From NCBI GenBank assembly GCA_031285625.1, contig JAITVV010000011.1, positions 1 to 64,000 on the forward strand: a stretch of 64,000 nt of DNA, written 5' to 3'. Positions 9,459 to 19,493 of this stretch are shown in pieces. The notes below the pieces were generated by a model. It was not told where the DNA came from and did not search any database. It saw only the letters and a program-made list of their open reading frames with translations. The stretch comes from Prevotella sp. (GTDB taxonomy: Bacteria > Bacteroidota > Bacteroidia > Bacteroidales > Dysgonomonadaceae). Within the stretch, counting starts at the first letter, position 1; the number at the start of each line of letters is the position of its first letter. The position numbers were made by a program, and so were the translations under genes.

Positions 9459-10196
9459 TCAGAAACGGAAACCGATAGAGGCTGAAAAGTTGCGATTCTT
9501 TAACTCCGGATTGCTGCGTGAAATATTATAAAGCCCATACTCATATGATATAATGAAAGTATATATATCATATATCACTCCCACATGAGCATTTAAACCA
9601 TAATCTAACCGCCTCCACATATCAGGGGTAAATGTGTCATATTCACCATCACTCTTATCAGTAACAGGATCAACTCCTTCCGGACCATTTCGATAAGTTA
9701 CTTCTGTGGCAAAATCTCCTTTTCCTTTATAGCCATAGGCTAAATATGCTCCAGCATTAATATTAAAGGCCCATAGTTTGGTAACATATAATTCATAACC
9801 CAAATTGAATGGCACCTGTAAATAGTTACCTGTAGTAGTTCTACGCTCACTGTAATTCAGAACATATATATTGGGATCAGAAGCCCCAAAACCATCCGGA
9901 GCCTTTTTTATATGTTGTTTCAAACCTTTTTTAGTAACAAAGAATCCGGTTTGAAACTGAAAATTATCTATAAGTTTATAATTTACATTAATCCCCAGAT
10001 TTAAACCAATTTTGGGTTGCTTAAATTTATTAACCCCTACTTCATTTACGGCATCCCACATATCCATTTCAGAAATGTTCACTCCTGCACGAATATCAAC
10101 TGTAAGCCTTTTTTTAGGTATATATTGAGCATTAACAGCCGTAATGCTACAAAGAAAGAAACTAATAAGTAGTGATATTTTTATAACTATTTTCAT
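9459..10196 (-). CDS. Outer-membrane beta-barrel protein (PorT-like)
   Basis: A 245-aa protein with a signal peptide (residues 1-23, ending VNAQ). The mature part is built of alternating aromatic/polar strands ('INVNYKLIDNFQFQTGFFVT', 'LGYELYVTKLWAFNINAGAY') and ends in aromatic 'SIGFRF', a typical outer-membrane barrel end. It matches the 'outer membrane beta-barrel / PorT family' type abundant in Bacteroidota. The function is unknown. It is the last gene of the run below the M16 peptidase, with a 32-nt gap. Confidence 0.82.
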   Translation of the reverse strand: MKIVIKISLLISFFLCSITAVNAQYIPKKRLTVDIRAGVNISEMDMWDAVNEVGVNKFKQPKIGLNLGINVNYKLIDNFQFQTGFFVTKKGLKQHIKKAPDGFGASDPNIYVLNYSERRTTTGNYLQVPFNLGYELYVTKLWAFNINAGAYLAYGYKGKGDFATEVTYRNGPEGVDPVTDKSDGEYDTFTPDMWRRLDYGLNAHVGVIYDIYTFIISYEYGLYNISRSNPELKNRNFSASIGFRF

Positions 10197-10228
10197 AAAG
10201 TCAGCATATTACTGCAAAGTTAGAATAA

Positions 10229-11452
10229 TTAATTATATATTAAAGAAAACAAGTTCTTTTCATCAAAAATTTCGTTAGCCACAGCCAGAATCTGATCACT
10301 TGTTATTGATTCTATTTTACTGAAAGTTTCCTCAAAAGAATCATAGTGATTAAAATGTAAGAAACTTTTACCTAAAGATAATGCCATATTTTCATGGTTA
10401 TCGCTCATCACTCCTATTTGCCCAATCAATTGCTTCTTTGCCGCATACAATTGAGCTGTAGTTAACTTATTGTCTTTTAACTTATTCAACTCTTTATGAA
10501 CAAGGCTGATACACTTATCCACATTTTGCTTATCACTACCAAAATAGATCGATGTGATTCCTGTATCCGAGTATGAGGTAACAGATGAATCGACACTATA
10601 TACATAGCCCTTTTTTTCCCGCAGTGATATATTTAAACGGCTATTCATACCCGGTCCGCCTAATATATTGTTAAGTAAGTTTAGTATCCTTCTATTGGGA
10701 TTATCTAAAGAATATGAACGTCCTCCTATCAAAACATGTGATTGTGAAGTTTCTTTCTGCTCTTTTTGGGTAGCAGATGATATTTGCATTGGAGATGACC
10801 TCTGCCCCACTCGCTTGCATACAGGCAAATCAGATAAATATTTTTCTGAAAAGTATATTATTTTCTTAAATTCGGTATTTCCCAATGAGAAAAAAACTGC
10901 ATTGGAAGGTATATAATATCTGTTTACAAATACTTTTGCCTTTTCAGTATTGAAAGTTGATAGTGAGTCCGGATCGCCTAATATGTTATGTCCTATTTCC
11001 GATTCATAAAAAACGAGGTTTTCAAATTCATCAAATATGAGTTCCGACGGATTATCTTCATATGAATGTATCTCATCTACAATAACATCTATTTCTTTCT
11101 CTATTTCTGCTTGAGGAAAGACAGAATGAAAGGTAATATCTGATAATAATTCTATAGCACGGCTAAAGTGTTGTTCCAGAAAAATCGAATATATAACAGT
11201 TTCTTCTTTATTGGTATATGCATTCAGTTCACCACCTACATTTTCCATACGGTTTATGATGTGATGTGAACGTCGTTTGCTTGTCCCCTTAAACAACATA
11301 TGTTCAACAAAATGAGCCATACCGTACTCATCTTGCTTTTCGTCCCGGGTACCTGCATTTACAATAAACCCACAATAAGAAACATTTCCCTCGATAGGTT
11401 TATGTACGATACGGAGACCGTTTTTTAATGTATATGTCTGATAATTTATCAT
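10229..11452 (-). CDS. M16 family zinc metallopeptidase (processing-peptidase type)
   Basis: A 407-aa pitrilysin/insulinase-family peptidase. The inverted zinc motif HxxEH is present as H47-E50-H51 in 'MAHFVEHMLFKG', and the third ligand is probably E127 in 'VIVDEIHSYEDNP'. The length fits a single M16 unit of the mitochondrial-processing-peptidase-like type. No signal peptide is seen, so cytoplasmic action is likely. The gene overlaps the upstream AlkD-like gene by 4 nt (ATGA), indicating translational coupling. Confidence 0.92.
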   Translation of the reverse strand: MINYQTYTLKNGLRIVHKPIEGNVSYCGFIVNAGTRDEKQDEYGMAHFVEHMLFKGTSKRRSHHIINRMENVGGELNAYTNKEETVIYSIFLEQHFSRAIELLSDITFHSVFPQAEIEKEIDVIVDEIHSYEDNPSELIFDEFENLVFYESEIGHNILGDPDSLSTFNTEKAKVFVNRYYIPSNAVFFSLGNTEFKKIIYFSEKYLSDLPVCKRVGQRSSPMQISSATQKEQKETSQSHVLIGGRSYSLDNPNRRILNLLNNILGGPGMNSRLNISLREKKGYVYSVDSSVTSYSDTGITSIYFGSDKQNVDKCISLVHKELNKLKDNKLTTAQLYAAKKQLIGQIGVMSDNHENMALSLGKSFLHFNHYDSFEETFSKIESITSDQILAVANEIFDEKNLFSLIYN

Positions 11453-12150
11453 TTCTCCATGTATAATGTACGTTCTTCAGGCGTAAGTTTTTCTATCGAA
11501 TAACGTAACATTGTACGGGGCATTTCTTTAGAATGAAGATTCAGAAAGTTTATTAAAGCATTTTTATCTCTTTTGCCAACTTCACGCAGCATCCAACCAA
11601 TGGCCTTATGCATCAGATCATGTTTATGAGGCAATAATTTCTCTGATAACAAGAGAATATCTTTATGGTCGTTTCGCCTGATAAAAGCAAATGTAGCAAT
11701 AATTGCTATCCGCTGATCCCAAAGTAAAGAACTATCAGCCAATTTATACAGGTCAGAACGATCTTTATCAACCAAGTATTCACCTACTATATCTTTTGCA
11801 CTGATATCCACCAAGTCCCAGTTGTTTATTTGTCTGGTTTGCGAGAGATAGAGATCATAAATCTGCTTCCGTCCCTCCATATTCTTAGTTTTCTTAAAAC
11901 GTTCTACTAAGATCAATAAAGCGCATAAACGACACTCATGATATTCATTCCCTAGCAAGCTAATAACTGCATCAAATGGAATATCTCTATATTTTTTAGC
12001 TATCTTACGGATATCAGGAACGACTACTCCTAAGAATTTGTCACCTTCCCCGTACTGTCCTTTACCTGCTTTGAAAAAGGAAGGAAAGAATTCTTTCTTT
12101 TCAGGAATTGAATATGATTCTAATTCTAACTGGATATCTTTTACAATCAT
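11449..12150 (-). CDS. DNA alkylation repair enzyme (AlkD-like HEAT repeat)
   Basis: A 233-aa protein of the AlkC/AlkD superfamily, all helical HEAT-like repeats. It contains the family's 'GVVVPDIRKIAKKYR' start and the aromatic/acidic region 'INNWDLVDISAKDIVGEYL', where AlkD enzymes hold the residues that contact the damaged base, and 'HKAIGWMLREVGKRD'. The family removes N3- and N7-alkylpurines without base flipping. The gene is preceded by a promoter-like element 21 nt before its start and overlaps the M16 peptidase gene by 4 nt. Confidence 0.9.
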   Translation of the reverse strand: MIVKDIQLELESYSIPEKKEFFPSFFKAGKGQYGEGDKFLGVVVPDIRKIAKKYRDIPFDAVISLLGNEYHECRLCALLILVERFKKTKNMEGRKQIYDLYLSQTRQINNWDLVDISAKDIVGEYLVDKDRSDLYKLADSSLLWDQRIAIIATFAFIRRNDHKDILLLSEKLLPHKHDLMHKAIGWMLREVGKRDKNALINFLNLHSKEMPRTMLRYSIEKLTPEERTLYMEK

Positions 12151-12171
12151 GCTTTTACAAAAAGTAACAAA

Positions 12172-12213
12172 GGTGACAAAAGTAACAAGTATAAGACTAT
12201 ATTTTATTGTTAC
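12172..12213 (-). promoter_or_regulatory. GTAAC/GTTACTTTTGTCAC promoter-like element, copy 2
   Basis: Read on the minus strand: GTAAC (12213-12209), a 22-nt gap, then GTTACTTTTGTCACC (12186-12172), with the TAnnTTTG box at 12184-12177. It faces the AlkD-like gene, whose ATG is at 12150. Similarity to copy 3 extends further upstream through 'CTCTTTATAAGATAA'-like sequence to about 12245. Confidence 0.6.
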
Positions 12214-12279
12214 TTTTCAACTAAAGATATAGTCTCTTTATAAGATAAATATTCTGATTATTGTTTATAGAGCTGCTTA

Positions 12280-13755
12280 TTACTTAAGCTTCCATTCAGC
12301 ACCATCTTTACCATCCTTGATTTCGAACCCGGCATTGCTAAGTTCATTTCTTATTTGGTCTGATGTTGCCCAATCCTTATTTTCTTTTGCCTTCTGGCGT
12401 ATATCCAACAGAATATCTACGGCTTTGGCAAAGGCATCATTATTTCCACTGTTTACACCCATCGAATCATTACGAATACCTAGTATACCAAAGAAAAACA
12501 CGTCAAACAGATCTTTCAACTCAGATATATCTTCTTTAGTCAGGGTAATATTACCTGCACAAGCGGAATTTATGATGGTACTTCCTTCGCATAAATGGGC
12601 GATGGCCATAGCTGAATTTAAGTCATCATTCAATGCTTCATAACATTTACCCCGCAGCCCTTTTATATCTACAGAAGATGTATCGGATTCCGGAATTCTG
12701 GATATTCTGTCATATGAATCCAATAAACGCTCTAATCCTTTCTCGGATGCTTGCAAAGCTTCGTTGCTGAAATCAACCGTACTACGATAATGGGCTTGTA
12801 AGATAAAGAAACGTATCGTCATAGGTGAATATGCCTGAGTAAGCATTTTATGAGAACCTGTAAAAAACTCATCTAATGTAATAAAATTACCTAATGATTT
12901 TCCCATTTTTTGTCCACCAACAGTAATCATGTTGTTGTGCATCCAATATCTCACAACCTGATGTTTTTCCATTGCCGTATTCTGGGCAATCTCACATTCA
13001 TGATGCGGAAACATCAAATCCAATCCCCCACCATGTATATCAAATTCCTTTCCAAGGTATTTGATACTCATTGTTGAACACTCGATATGCCATCCCGGGA
13101 AACCTTCGCTCCAAGGAGAAGGCCAACGCATTATATGTTCGGGAGCTGCTTTTTTCCACAAAGCGAAATCCACTTTACTTCGTTTCTCATCCTGACCATC
13201 AAGTTCACGTGTGGTATTTAGCATCTCTTCAATATTACGATGAGAGAGGATACCATAGTCGTAATCTTTATTATATTTTTCTACGTCAAAGTAGACAGAA
13301 CCATTGCTCTCATATGCATAACCACTATCCAGAATTTCTTTGATCGCTTCAATTTGCTCTATTATATGTCCGGATGCATGAGGTTCGATAGAAGGAGACA
13401 ATACATTCAAAGCATCCATAGCTTTATGATAACGGTTCATGTAATATTGTACCACTTCCATTGGCTCGAGTTGCTCTAACCGGGCTTTTTTAGCTATTTT
13501 ATCTTCTCCTGTATCAGCATCATTCTCCAAATGTCCTACATCAGTTATATTACGCACATAACGTACCTTATAACCTATATGTGTAAGATACCGAAATAGT
13601 AAATCGAACGTAATAGCAGGACGTGCATGCCCGAGATGACCATCACCATATACTGTAGGGCCACAAACATACATTCCCACATGGGGTGCATGAAGTGGTT
13701 CGAATAGTTCTTTCTTTCGTGTAAGTGTATTATAAATAGATAGTTCTTGTTCCAT
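12280..13755 (-). CDS. cysS: Cysteinyl-tRNA synthetase
   Basis: A 491-aa class I aminoacyl-tRNA synthetase. The HIGH signature appears as 'GDGHLGHAR' after 'YVCGPTVY', whose cysteine is a zinc/substrate ligand. The '[10 protein letters not shown]' and '[15 protein letters not shown]' blocks are diagnostic for CysRS. The second signature is 'KMGKSLGNF', with G in place of the first S of KMSKS. It charges tRNA-Cys in the cytoplasm. The length is normal and no coupling to neighbours is apparent. Confidence 0.98.
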   Translation of the reverse strand: MEQELSIYNTLTRKKELFEPLHAPHVGMYVCGPTVYGDGHLGHARPAITFDLLFRYLTHIGYKVRYVRNITDVGHLENDADTGEDKIAKKARLEQLEPMEVVQYYMNRYHKAMDALNVLSPSIEPHASGHIIEQIEAIKEILDSGYAYESNGSVYFDVEKYNKDYDYGILSHRNIEEMLNTTRELDGQDEKRSKVDFALWKKAAPEHIMRWPSPWSEGFPGWHIECSTMSIKYLGKEFDIHGGGLDLMFPHHECEIAQNTAMEKHQVVRYWMHNNMITVGGQKMGKSLGNFITLDEFFTGSHKMLTQAYSPMTIRFFILQAHYRSTVDFSNEALQASEKGLERLLDSYDRISRIPESDTSSVDIKGLRGKCYEALNDDLNSAMAIAHLCEGSTIINSACAGNITLTKEDISELKDLFDVFFFGILGIRNDSMGVNSGNNDAFAKAVDILLDIRQKAKENKDWATSDQIRNELSNAGFEIKDGKDGAEWKLK

Positions 13756-13865
13756 AAAACAGGTTGTAATTTTTAGAAATACAAAAATAAGAAAAAAAGT
13801 AATAAGTGATAAGTTATTAGCAAGTGAGTTGTAAGTTATAAAAGCTTTGCTACTTTATTGAAATC

Positions 13866-14207
13866 TTAAGATAAAAAAGAGATTAGATACCAAACAAAAA
13901 TTAAAAATATAAAGCTTGCATAGAATGTAGGCCCTACACCAAATATCATTCCCAATACATAAAGCTTTTCATTTTTCTTATATGCTCTGACAGCACAAAT
14001 AACAGCCAGGGTTATAAACAGTGGAATACTAAAGAATAGTACTGTAAAAAATACCTGATATATCACATCCCATTGTTTAAACATTATATCTGTTGTAAAA
14101 TAAAATATACCGAAAGATACAACGGAAATAAAGCCTGCGGTAATACCAAAAACGGATGCTAAAGCTGTATATGAAATAAGATCTGCCAGTTTGTTCAACA
14201 TAATCAA
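13866..14207 (-). CDS. Small integral membrane protein
   Basis: A 113-aa protein with three predicted membrane helices (about 12-37, 47-72 and 82-111) and short charged loops ('RAYKKNEK'). No family is recognised. Its start overlaps the end of dusB by 4 nt, so it is the second gene of a dusB operon. An alternative start is Met3. There is no evidence for a specific function. Confidence 0.75.
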   Translation of the reverse strand: MIMLNKLADLISYTALASVFGITAGFISVVSFGIFYFTTDIMFKQWDVIYQVFFTVLFFSIPLFITLAVICAVRAYKKNEKLYVLGMIFGVGPTFYASFIFLIFVWYLISFLS

Positions 14208-15190
14208 TCTAATTGGAACTGATTAGGTATATTATCTATTATAGAAAAAAGTTCTTCAACAGATTCTGTGCGTAACATTGCAACCCTTATTTTTTTAAAA
14301 TCGGGAATACCCTTAAATACAGAACTGGCAGCCAGATGACGGCGACTATGTATAATACCGCCCCGTTCACCCGAATAAGCAACATTTTTATTTATTAGGT
14401 CTTTGAGTACCTCCAGGTACCATGTAAATTCTTTTTTAGGTAATCTATTCCCTGTATTCAAAAAATGTTTAATCTCTTCAAATATCCAAGGACTACCAAT
14501 ACTTCCCCTTCCAACCATTACCGCATCAACTCCTGTTTCTTCAAACCGCTGTTTACATATTTCAGGAGAAGTTACATCACCATTCCCAATAATAGGAATA
14601 TGCATACGTGGATTGTTCTTTACATCACCAATAAGCGACCAGTCCGCCTCTCCTGTATACATTTGGGAACGGGTACGCCCATGTATAGTCAAAGCTTGTA
14701 TTCCAGTATCCTGTAAACGTTCTGCTAATTCAATTATTATTTTAGAGTCATTATCCCATCCCAAGCGTGTTTTGACTGTTACCGGTATTTTCACTGCTTT
14801 TACTACCGCCTGAGTTATCTCAACCATCAGATCAGGAGTTCTCATCATTCCGGAACCGGCACCTTTACCTGCTACTTTTTTCACAGGACAGCCAAAATTT
14901 ATATCAAGTATATCGGGATTGGCTTCTTCACATATCCTTGCGGCTTCTACCATTGCATCCACTTCCCGCCCGTATATCTGAATTGCTACCGGACGTTCTT
15001 CTTCACTGATAGCAAGCTTTTCCTTTGTCTTATTCACATGACGAATGAGAGCATCACTCGATACAAATTCAGTATATACCATATCGGCGCCAAAGCGCTT
15101 ACATTCAAGGCGGAATCCCATATCTGTCACATCCTCCATCGGCGCAAGAAAGACAGGGTTTTCCGGAAAGATTATATTACCAATCTTCAT
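14204..15190 (-). CDS. dusB: tRNA-dihydrouridine synthase
   Basis: A 328-aa FMN enzyme reducing uridines in the tRNA D-loop. The TIM-barrel start 'FLAPMEDVTDMGFR' is typical of Dus proteins. The catalytic cysteine is C101 in 'DINFGCPVKKVAGKGAGSGM', and 'TVKTRLGW' and 'IHGRTRSQMYTG' are further family blocks. The length and the 'VAGKGAGSGM' form suit the DusB subgroup. It leads a two-gene operon with the small membrane protein. The substrate position (U17 in E. coli DusB) is inferred from the family. Confidence 0.94.
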   Translation of the reverse strand: MKIGNIIFPENPVFLAPMEDVTDMGFRLECKRFGADMVYTEFVSSDALIRHVNKTKEKLAISEEERPVAIQIYGREVDAMVEAARICEEANPDILDINFGCPVKKVAGKGAGSGMMRTPDLMVEITQAVVKAVKIPVTVKTRLGWDNDSKIIIELAERLQDTGIQALTIHGRTRSQMYTGEADWSLIGDVKNNPRMHIPIIGNGDVTSPEICKQRFEETGVDAVMVGRGSIGSPWIFEEIKHFLNTGNRLPKKEFTWYLEVLKDLINKNVAYSGERGGIIHSRRHLAASSVFKGIPDFKKIRVAMLRTESVEELFSIIDNIPNQFQLD

Positions 15191-15372
15191 AGATAATCCA
15201 TTATTAAGGTCTCAGACCCAGTTTACCACTTTAATAAGCAAACTAACAATTGCTTGTTGATTCGAAAATATTATTTAATACTTATTGTTGCTTATAAAGT
15301 GAGTACAAATATAGATAAGTTTTATCAGATAGAGAAAAATCAGATGAAGCCTTAACTTTTTCAAAGTAACTA

Positions 15373-16074
15373 TCAGACAAGTTTTGTAGCTCTTAACATC
15401 TCACGTTTACCCGGAGGCCCCGGCAGGCGTTCTACTTTATAACCGGCCTGCTGCATCATCCGGCGAACAGCACCTTTAGCACAGTAAGTTACAAGAATTC
15501 CCTGATGATTAGTGATAGAATACAATCGATTAAAAATATCCTGAGTCCACATTTCTGATTGTTTATCAGGGGCGAAGGCATCAAAATAAATCAGATCAAT
15601 TTGTTCTTTGATAAACGAAAAGTTAAACTGAGTAAGGTCAGCCTCTATTTTTGTTAAGTAGAAATTAGGCAATATCTCCACTTCTTTCTCCCACTCTGCA
15701 CCATGTAGCTTATGATATAAATATTGCTCTTCGGTGGAATGCCCTTCGGTATAATTCAAGTTTTTAATTATTGAGGCTGGTAAAGGATAGGCTTCTATTC
15801 CTGTATAATGTACCTTCTTTTGTGTATCCTTTATATTCAACAAGGTTAGAAAAGCGTTTAACCCTGTACCAAATCCAATTTCGAAAATATTGATTTCATC
15901 ACGACCGCAGGCATGTAGACCAGTGTTGATAAATACATGTGTAGATTCCTGTATTGCTCCGTTTACCGAATGATAGTGTTCGTTCAGTTCGGATACGAAA
16001 AGAGTGTGAGACCCATCGGCTGTAAGCTCAATTTTTGGTTTCACACTCATTTCTTCTTTGTGTCTAATTATCAC
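15373..16074 (-). CDS. mnmD: MnmD-like tRNA (5-methylaminomethyl-2-thiouridine) methyltransferase
   Basis: A 233-aa SAM-dependent methyltransferase equal to the N-terminal half of E. coli MnmC (DUF752), with the SAM-binding block 'EIGFGTGLNAFL' and the family motif 'IYFDAFAPDKQSEMW'. It has no MnmC FAD domain, as in many Bacteroidota, so it should carry out only the final methylation at tRNA U34. An ATG at 16050 (MSVKPK) is an equally good start; the upstream ATG overlaps the ispF stop by 4 nt, which favours coupling with ispF. Confidence 0.9.
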   Translation of the reverse strand: MIIRHKEEMSVKPKIELTADGSHTLFVSELNEHYHSVNGAIQESTHVFINTGLHACGRDEINIFEIGFGTGLNAFLTLLNIKDTQKKVHYTGIEAYPLPASIIKNLNYTEGHSTEEQYLYHKLHGAEWEKEVEILPNFYLTKIEADLTQFNFSFIKEQIDLIYFDAFAPDKQSEMWTQDIFNRLYSITNHQGILVTYCAKGAVRRMMQQAGYKVERLPGPPGKREMLRATKLV

Positions 16075-16550
16075 TCCTTTTCAATTAAAGCAACAGCGTA
16101 TGCGGCAAAACCTTCCTCACGCCCAACAAACCCCATTTTCTCAGAGGTTGTTGCTTTAATTGATATATCTTCAACAGAAATTTGAAGTATTTCTGCCATT
16201 ACTTTTTGCATTTGGGGTATGTGCGGATTTATTTTAGGACGTTCGGCACAAATAGTTGCATCTATATTACCTATCCGATAGCCTTTTTCAGTAATTACTT
16301 CCAATGTTTTTTTGAGTAATATCTTACTGTCTACATCCTTATATTCATTGGCTGTATCCGGAAAATGAAAACCTATATCCCGCAAGTTAGCTGCGCCTAG
16401 TATAGCATCGCAAACAGCATGTATAAGTACATCAGCATCAGAATGTCCTAAAAGTCCCTGACTATGCTCTATTTTTATACCCCCCAGCCATAAATCTCTA
16501 TTATCTGCAAGACGGTGTACATCATAGCCAAAACCTACCCTAACCTTCAT
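16071..16550 (-). CDS. ispF: 2-C-methyl-D-erythritol 2,4-cyclodiphosphate synthase
   Basis: A 159-aa MEP-pathway enzyme that cyclises CDP-ME 2-phosphate. The zinc ligands D10 and H12 are in 'GFGYDVHRL', and 'GHSDADVLIHAVCDAILGAA' is the diagnostic block. The C-terminal 'TTSEKMGFVGREEG' binds the CMP moiety. The length is standard. It indicates isoprenoid synthesis by the non-mevalonate route. The gene is 15 nt from porV upstream and overlaps the methyltransferase downstream, suggesting an operon porV-ispF-mnmD. Confidence 0.97.
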   Translation of the reverse strand: MKVRVGFGYDVHRLADNRDLWLGGIKIEHSQGLLGHSDADVLIHAVCDAILGAANLRDIGFHFPDTANEYKDVDSKILLKKTLEVITEKGYRIGNIDATICAERPKINPHIPQMQKVMAEILQISVEDISIKATTSEKMGFVGREEGFAAYAVALIEKE

Positions 16551-16565
16551 TATATTATAACGTTC

Positions 16566-17729
16566 TTATTTAAATAAATTCTTCATTGCGTCAATGTCAA
16601 ATCCAAGGGAGAAACGTAATGTTTGATCCAGTGGATTTTGTTGTGCTGTAGCCATCATGTACGCTACATCAAGCTGGAATGCACTTAATTTAAATCCGGC
16701 TCCGAATGACATATATTGACGGTTACCTTTCATTTTATTCTCATGGAAATAACCCGTACGCAAGCGGAACTTATTATCATAATCATATTCAGCACCTAAA
16801 GACCACATTATTTCTTTTAGTTCTTCTGAAAATCCACCAGGTGCATCTCCAAACGATTTGAAAATACCGGAAATCGGATTCATTTCACGATAATCAAGCA
16901 TGCGGTCAGCAAATTCCGATGCGGTTTCTCCTTCTTTCTGAACCGGAGGAGTCGGTACAAGATACTTATTTATATCTAAACTAACAGATAATGTACTTAC
17001 ATCATTCATTGGATACATTAACGATGCACCCAGACGTAAATTTGTAGGTAGGAAGTCATGTCTTTCTCCTCCAGTTGTAGCTATCTTGGTACCAATATTT
17101 GATATATTGAAACCAAAGCTCAATAAACTTTCAGATTGTCCCAATGTAATATATGATTCATTATAACCTGCAATATCCGCAGCAAATGCACTACCTGCAG
17201 ATGTACCTTCCGAAGCACCTGTATAGTCTGTACGAATATAACGAACTGTAACGGCTCCAGAGAACGTTTCTGTTAATTTACGGGAATAGCCTATATCGAA
17301 TGCCATCTCATACGGGGATACACTATTAAGGAAGCCTCCATATCCGTCAGTAATACTAACATCTCCGATAGAGAAATAACGGATAGAAGCACTGATAGCC
17401 TGGTTATTTTCATTACCAAGTTTGTAATAACCAACACCATATACTAGAGCTACGTCGTTTATAATCTTTCTTAACCAAGGAGTATATGACAATCCAAATC
17501 CTGCCTTACTCGGATTAAACGCATATTTAGCCGGATTCCAATGTTGGGAATACACATCCGGAGCCGTTGCTACACCGGCATCTCCCATACCGCCACCTCG
17601 GGCGTCCGGAGCTATAACTAACGATGGTACACCCGTAGTTATCGGATTCACATCATCTTGCGCATATGCACCAAGTGCAATTAATGTAAAAATATTTACA
17701 AGCAAGACTACTTTCAAAAAACTCTTCAT
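16566..17729 (-). CDS. porV: Type IX secretion outer-membrane protein PorV (LptO)
   Basis: A 387-aa FadL-like outer-membrane barrel with a signal peptide (1-23). The mature start 'PSLVIAPDARGGGMGDAGVA' followed by 'SQHWNPAKYAF' is characteristic of PorV, which shuttles T9SS cargo from the translocon to the attachment complex. The protein ends in 'RFSLGFDID' strands. Its presence implies that the organism has, or derives from one with, a type IX secretion system; no other T9SS gene lies in the window. It is 15 nt upstream of ispF. Confidence 0.9.
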   Translation of the reverse strand: MKSFLKVVLLVNIFTLIALGAYAQDDVNPITTGVPSLVIAPDARGGGMGDAGVATAPDVYSQHWNPAKYAFNPSKAGFGLSYTPWLRKIINDVALVYGVGYYKLGNENNQAISASIRYFSIGDVSITDGYGGFLNSVSPYEMAFDIGYSRKLTETFSGAVTVRYIRTDYTGASEGTSAGSAFAADIAGYNESYITLGQSESLLSFGFNISNIGTKIATTGGERHDFLPTNLRLGASLMYPMNDVSTLSVSLDINKYLVPTPPVQKEGETASEFADRMLDYREMNPISGIFKSFGDAPGGFSEELKEIMWSLGAEYDYDNKFRLRTGYFHENKMKGNRQYMSFGAGFKLSAFQLDVAYMMATAQQNPLDQTLRFSLGFDIDAMKNLFK

Positions 17730-17871
17730 TTATTCTACTATTTTTTAAGTAATTAATTTAATTTGCTAAGGTTTAATTATAGTTTGTTAGTATCTTTCTT
17801 AAATCTTAATATATAGATAACACTTTTTTATACTATTTATTGTTTCCTCTTGTTTTTTTAACATTTTTCTC

Positions 17872-18498
17872 TCAATAAATATTTATATCCAATAATTCTT
17901 CGCCTTCAAGTTCCCCTATTAGCTTATTTCCAATTGATACTTTACCCACTCCGGCAGGAGTTCCTGTAAATATAAGATCACCTGTCTTTAATGTAAAGAA
18001 ACGACTGGCATATGCTATTATTTTATCTACAGGGTGAATCATTTCTGATGTATTTGCCGACTGTACAATTATATCATCTATTTTCAGCGAAAAGTTTAGA
18101 TTATCAATAGCCTTCCCAAATTTTTCTTTTGGTATAAATCTGCCTACAGCAGCAGAATTATCAAAAGCTTTGGCAATCTCCCAGGGAAGACTCTTTTTTT
18201 TCAATTCTGACTGAATATCTCTGGCTGTAAAATCTATTCCCAAACTTATTTCTTCATAATAGCGATGAGCAAAACGTTCAGCAATATTCTTCCCCATCTT
18301 ATTTATCTTTACTACAACTTCGGTTTCATAATGTATCTCAGACGAAAAACCGGGAATATAAAAATCCTTTTTGTCTCCTGTTAAAAGCGAAGTCTCAGGC
18401 TTCATAAAAAGAACAGGATCATCATCTTTACTGGATAATGCCCTGTTCATTTCTTTATTATGCGATTGGTAGTTTTGACCTACACAAATTATTTTCAT
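17872..18498 (-). CDS. Fumarylacetoacetate hydrolase-family protein
   Basis: A 208-aa FAH-family enzyme. I place the start at ATG 18498 (MKIICVGQNYQ) because the longer frame would run into the upstream glycosyltransferase gene and adds a non-homologous leader. Metal-binding residues of the family are visible in 'HYETEVVVKIN' and 'LGIDFTARDIQSELK', with a C-terminal 'GDLIFTGTPAGVGKV' block. Family members act on 2-keto acids, for example acylpyruvate hydrolases or oxaloacetate tautomerases and decarboxylases. The specific reaction cannot be told. Confidence 0.88.
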   Translation of the reverse strand: MKIICVGQNYQSHNKEMNRALSSKDDDPVLFMKPETSLLTGDKKDFYIPGFSSEIHYETEVVVKINKMGKNIAERFAHRYYEEISLGIDFTARDIQSELKKKSLPWEIAKAFDNSAAVGRFIPKEKFGKAIDNLNFSLKIDDIIVQSANTSEMIHPVDKIIAYASRFFTLKTGDLIFTGTPAGVGKVSIGNKLIGELEGEELLDINIY

Positions 18499-18538
18499 TC
18501 TCAAGCCGTTAAAAAACACAGCAAAGATACATAAGATT

Positions 18539-19276
18539 TTAATTCTTTTTATGTATTCCTCCAAACATTTGTCTCAAACGCATGGTAATAACCCCAAAAA
18601 CACCTTCTGCAAATATTCCGGAATTCATCTTAGAAGTCCCCAGCATCCTGTTTACAAACACGATTGACACCTCTTTAATTTTAAATTTCAGACAATAGGC
18701 TGTATACTTCATTTCTACCTGAAAAGCGTAGCCTTTGAAACGGATATTATCAAGATCAATAGTTTCGAGCACAATACGCCTGTAACAAACAAACCCTGCA
18801 GTTGCATCATGCACCTTCATTCCGGTAATAATGCGAACATACCTAGAAGCAAAATAAGACATCAATACACGCCCCATAGGCCAGTTTACAACATTAACAC
18901 CGCTATAGTAACGGGAACCTACTGCCAGATCGGCCCCATCATTGGTACAAGCATCATATAGACGTAGTAGATCATTGGGATTGTGAGAGAAATCAGCATC
19001 CATCTCGAATATATATCCATAGTCACGCTCCAGTGTCCATTTAAAACCGGCTATATAAGCTGTTCCCAATCCAAGTTTTCCTGCACGTTCTATAATATGT
19101 AATCTGTTTGAGAATTCATGCTGCAAATCTTTTACTATAGCAGCTGTGCCATCCGGCGAACCGTCATCAATAACCAGAATATCAAATTCCTTTGGTAAAT
19201 CGAATACAGTTCTGATGATAGCCTCAATATTTTCCTTTTCGTTGTAAGTGGGTATGATGACTATTGAATCTGACAT
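18539..19276 (-). CDS. Polyprenol monophosphomannose synthase-like GT2
   Basis: A 245-aa GT-A glycosyltransferase of the DPM1 type. It has the nucleotide-binding start 'IIPTYNEKENIEAII', 'VIDDGSPDGTAAIV', and the DxD in 'FEMDADFSHNPNDL'. There is no membrane domain, as in soluble dolichol-phosphate mannose synthases. It likely transfers a hexose from a GDP- or UDP-sugar to polyprenyl phosphate for protein O-glycosylation or envelope glycans. It lies 40 nt upstream of the FAH gene. Confidence 0.9.
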   Translation of the reverse strand: MSDSIVIIPTYNEKENIEAIIRTVFDLPKEFDILVIDDGSPDGTAAIVKDLQHEFSNRLHIIERAGKLGLGTAYIAGFKWTLERDYGYIFEMDADFSHNPNDLLRLYDACTNDGADLAVGSRYYSGVNVVNWPMGRVLMSYFASRYVRIITGMKVHDATAGFVCYRRIVLETIDLDNIRFKGYAFQVEMKYTAYCLKFKIKEVSIVFVNRMLGTSKMNSGIFAEGVFGVITMRLRQMFGGIHKKN

Positions 19277-19493
19277 TTCCTAAATAAATATTAAGTTACA
19301 AATGTAATATATTAAGTATTGATAAATAAGTTTTTCGTTAACAAAAAAAGAAAAAATATCGACGTAAATATTTATAAAAGAGCTTTTATCTATCATATTA
19401 AAAAAAATTAATACCTATTTATGGAATTTTAAAGTCTTTCATATCTATTAAGTACAAAGAGAACAATTGTATAACATTTTAAAACTTACAGAT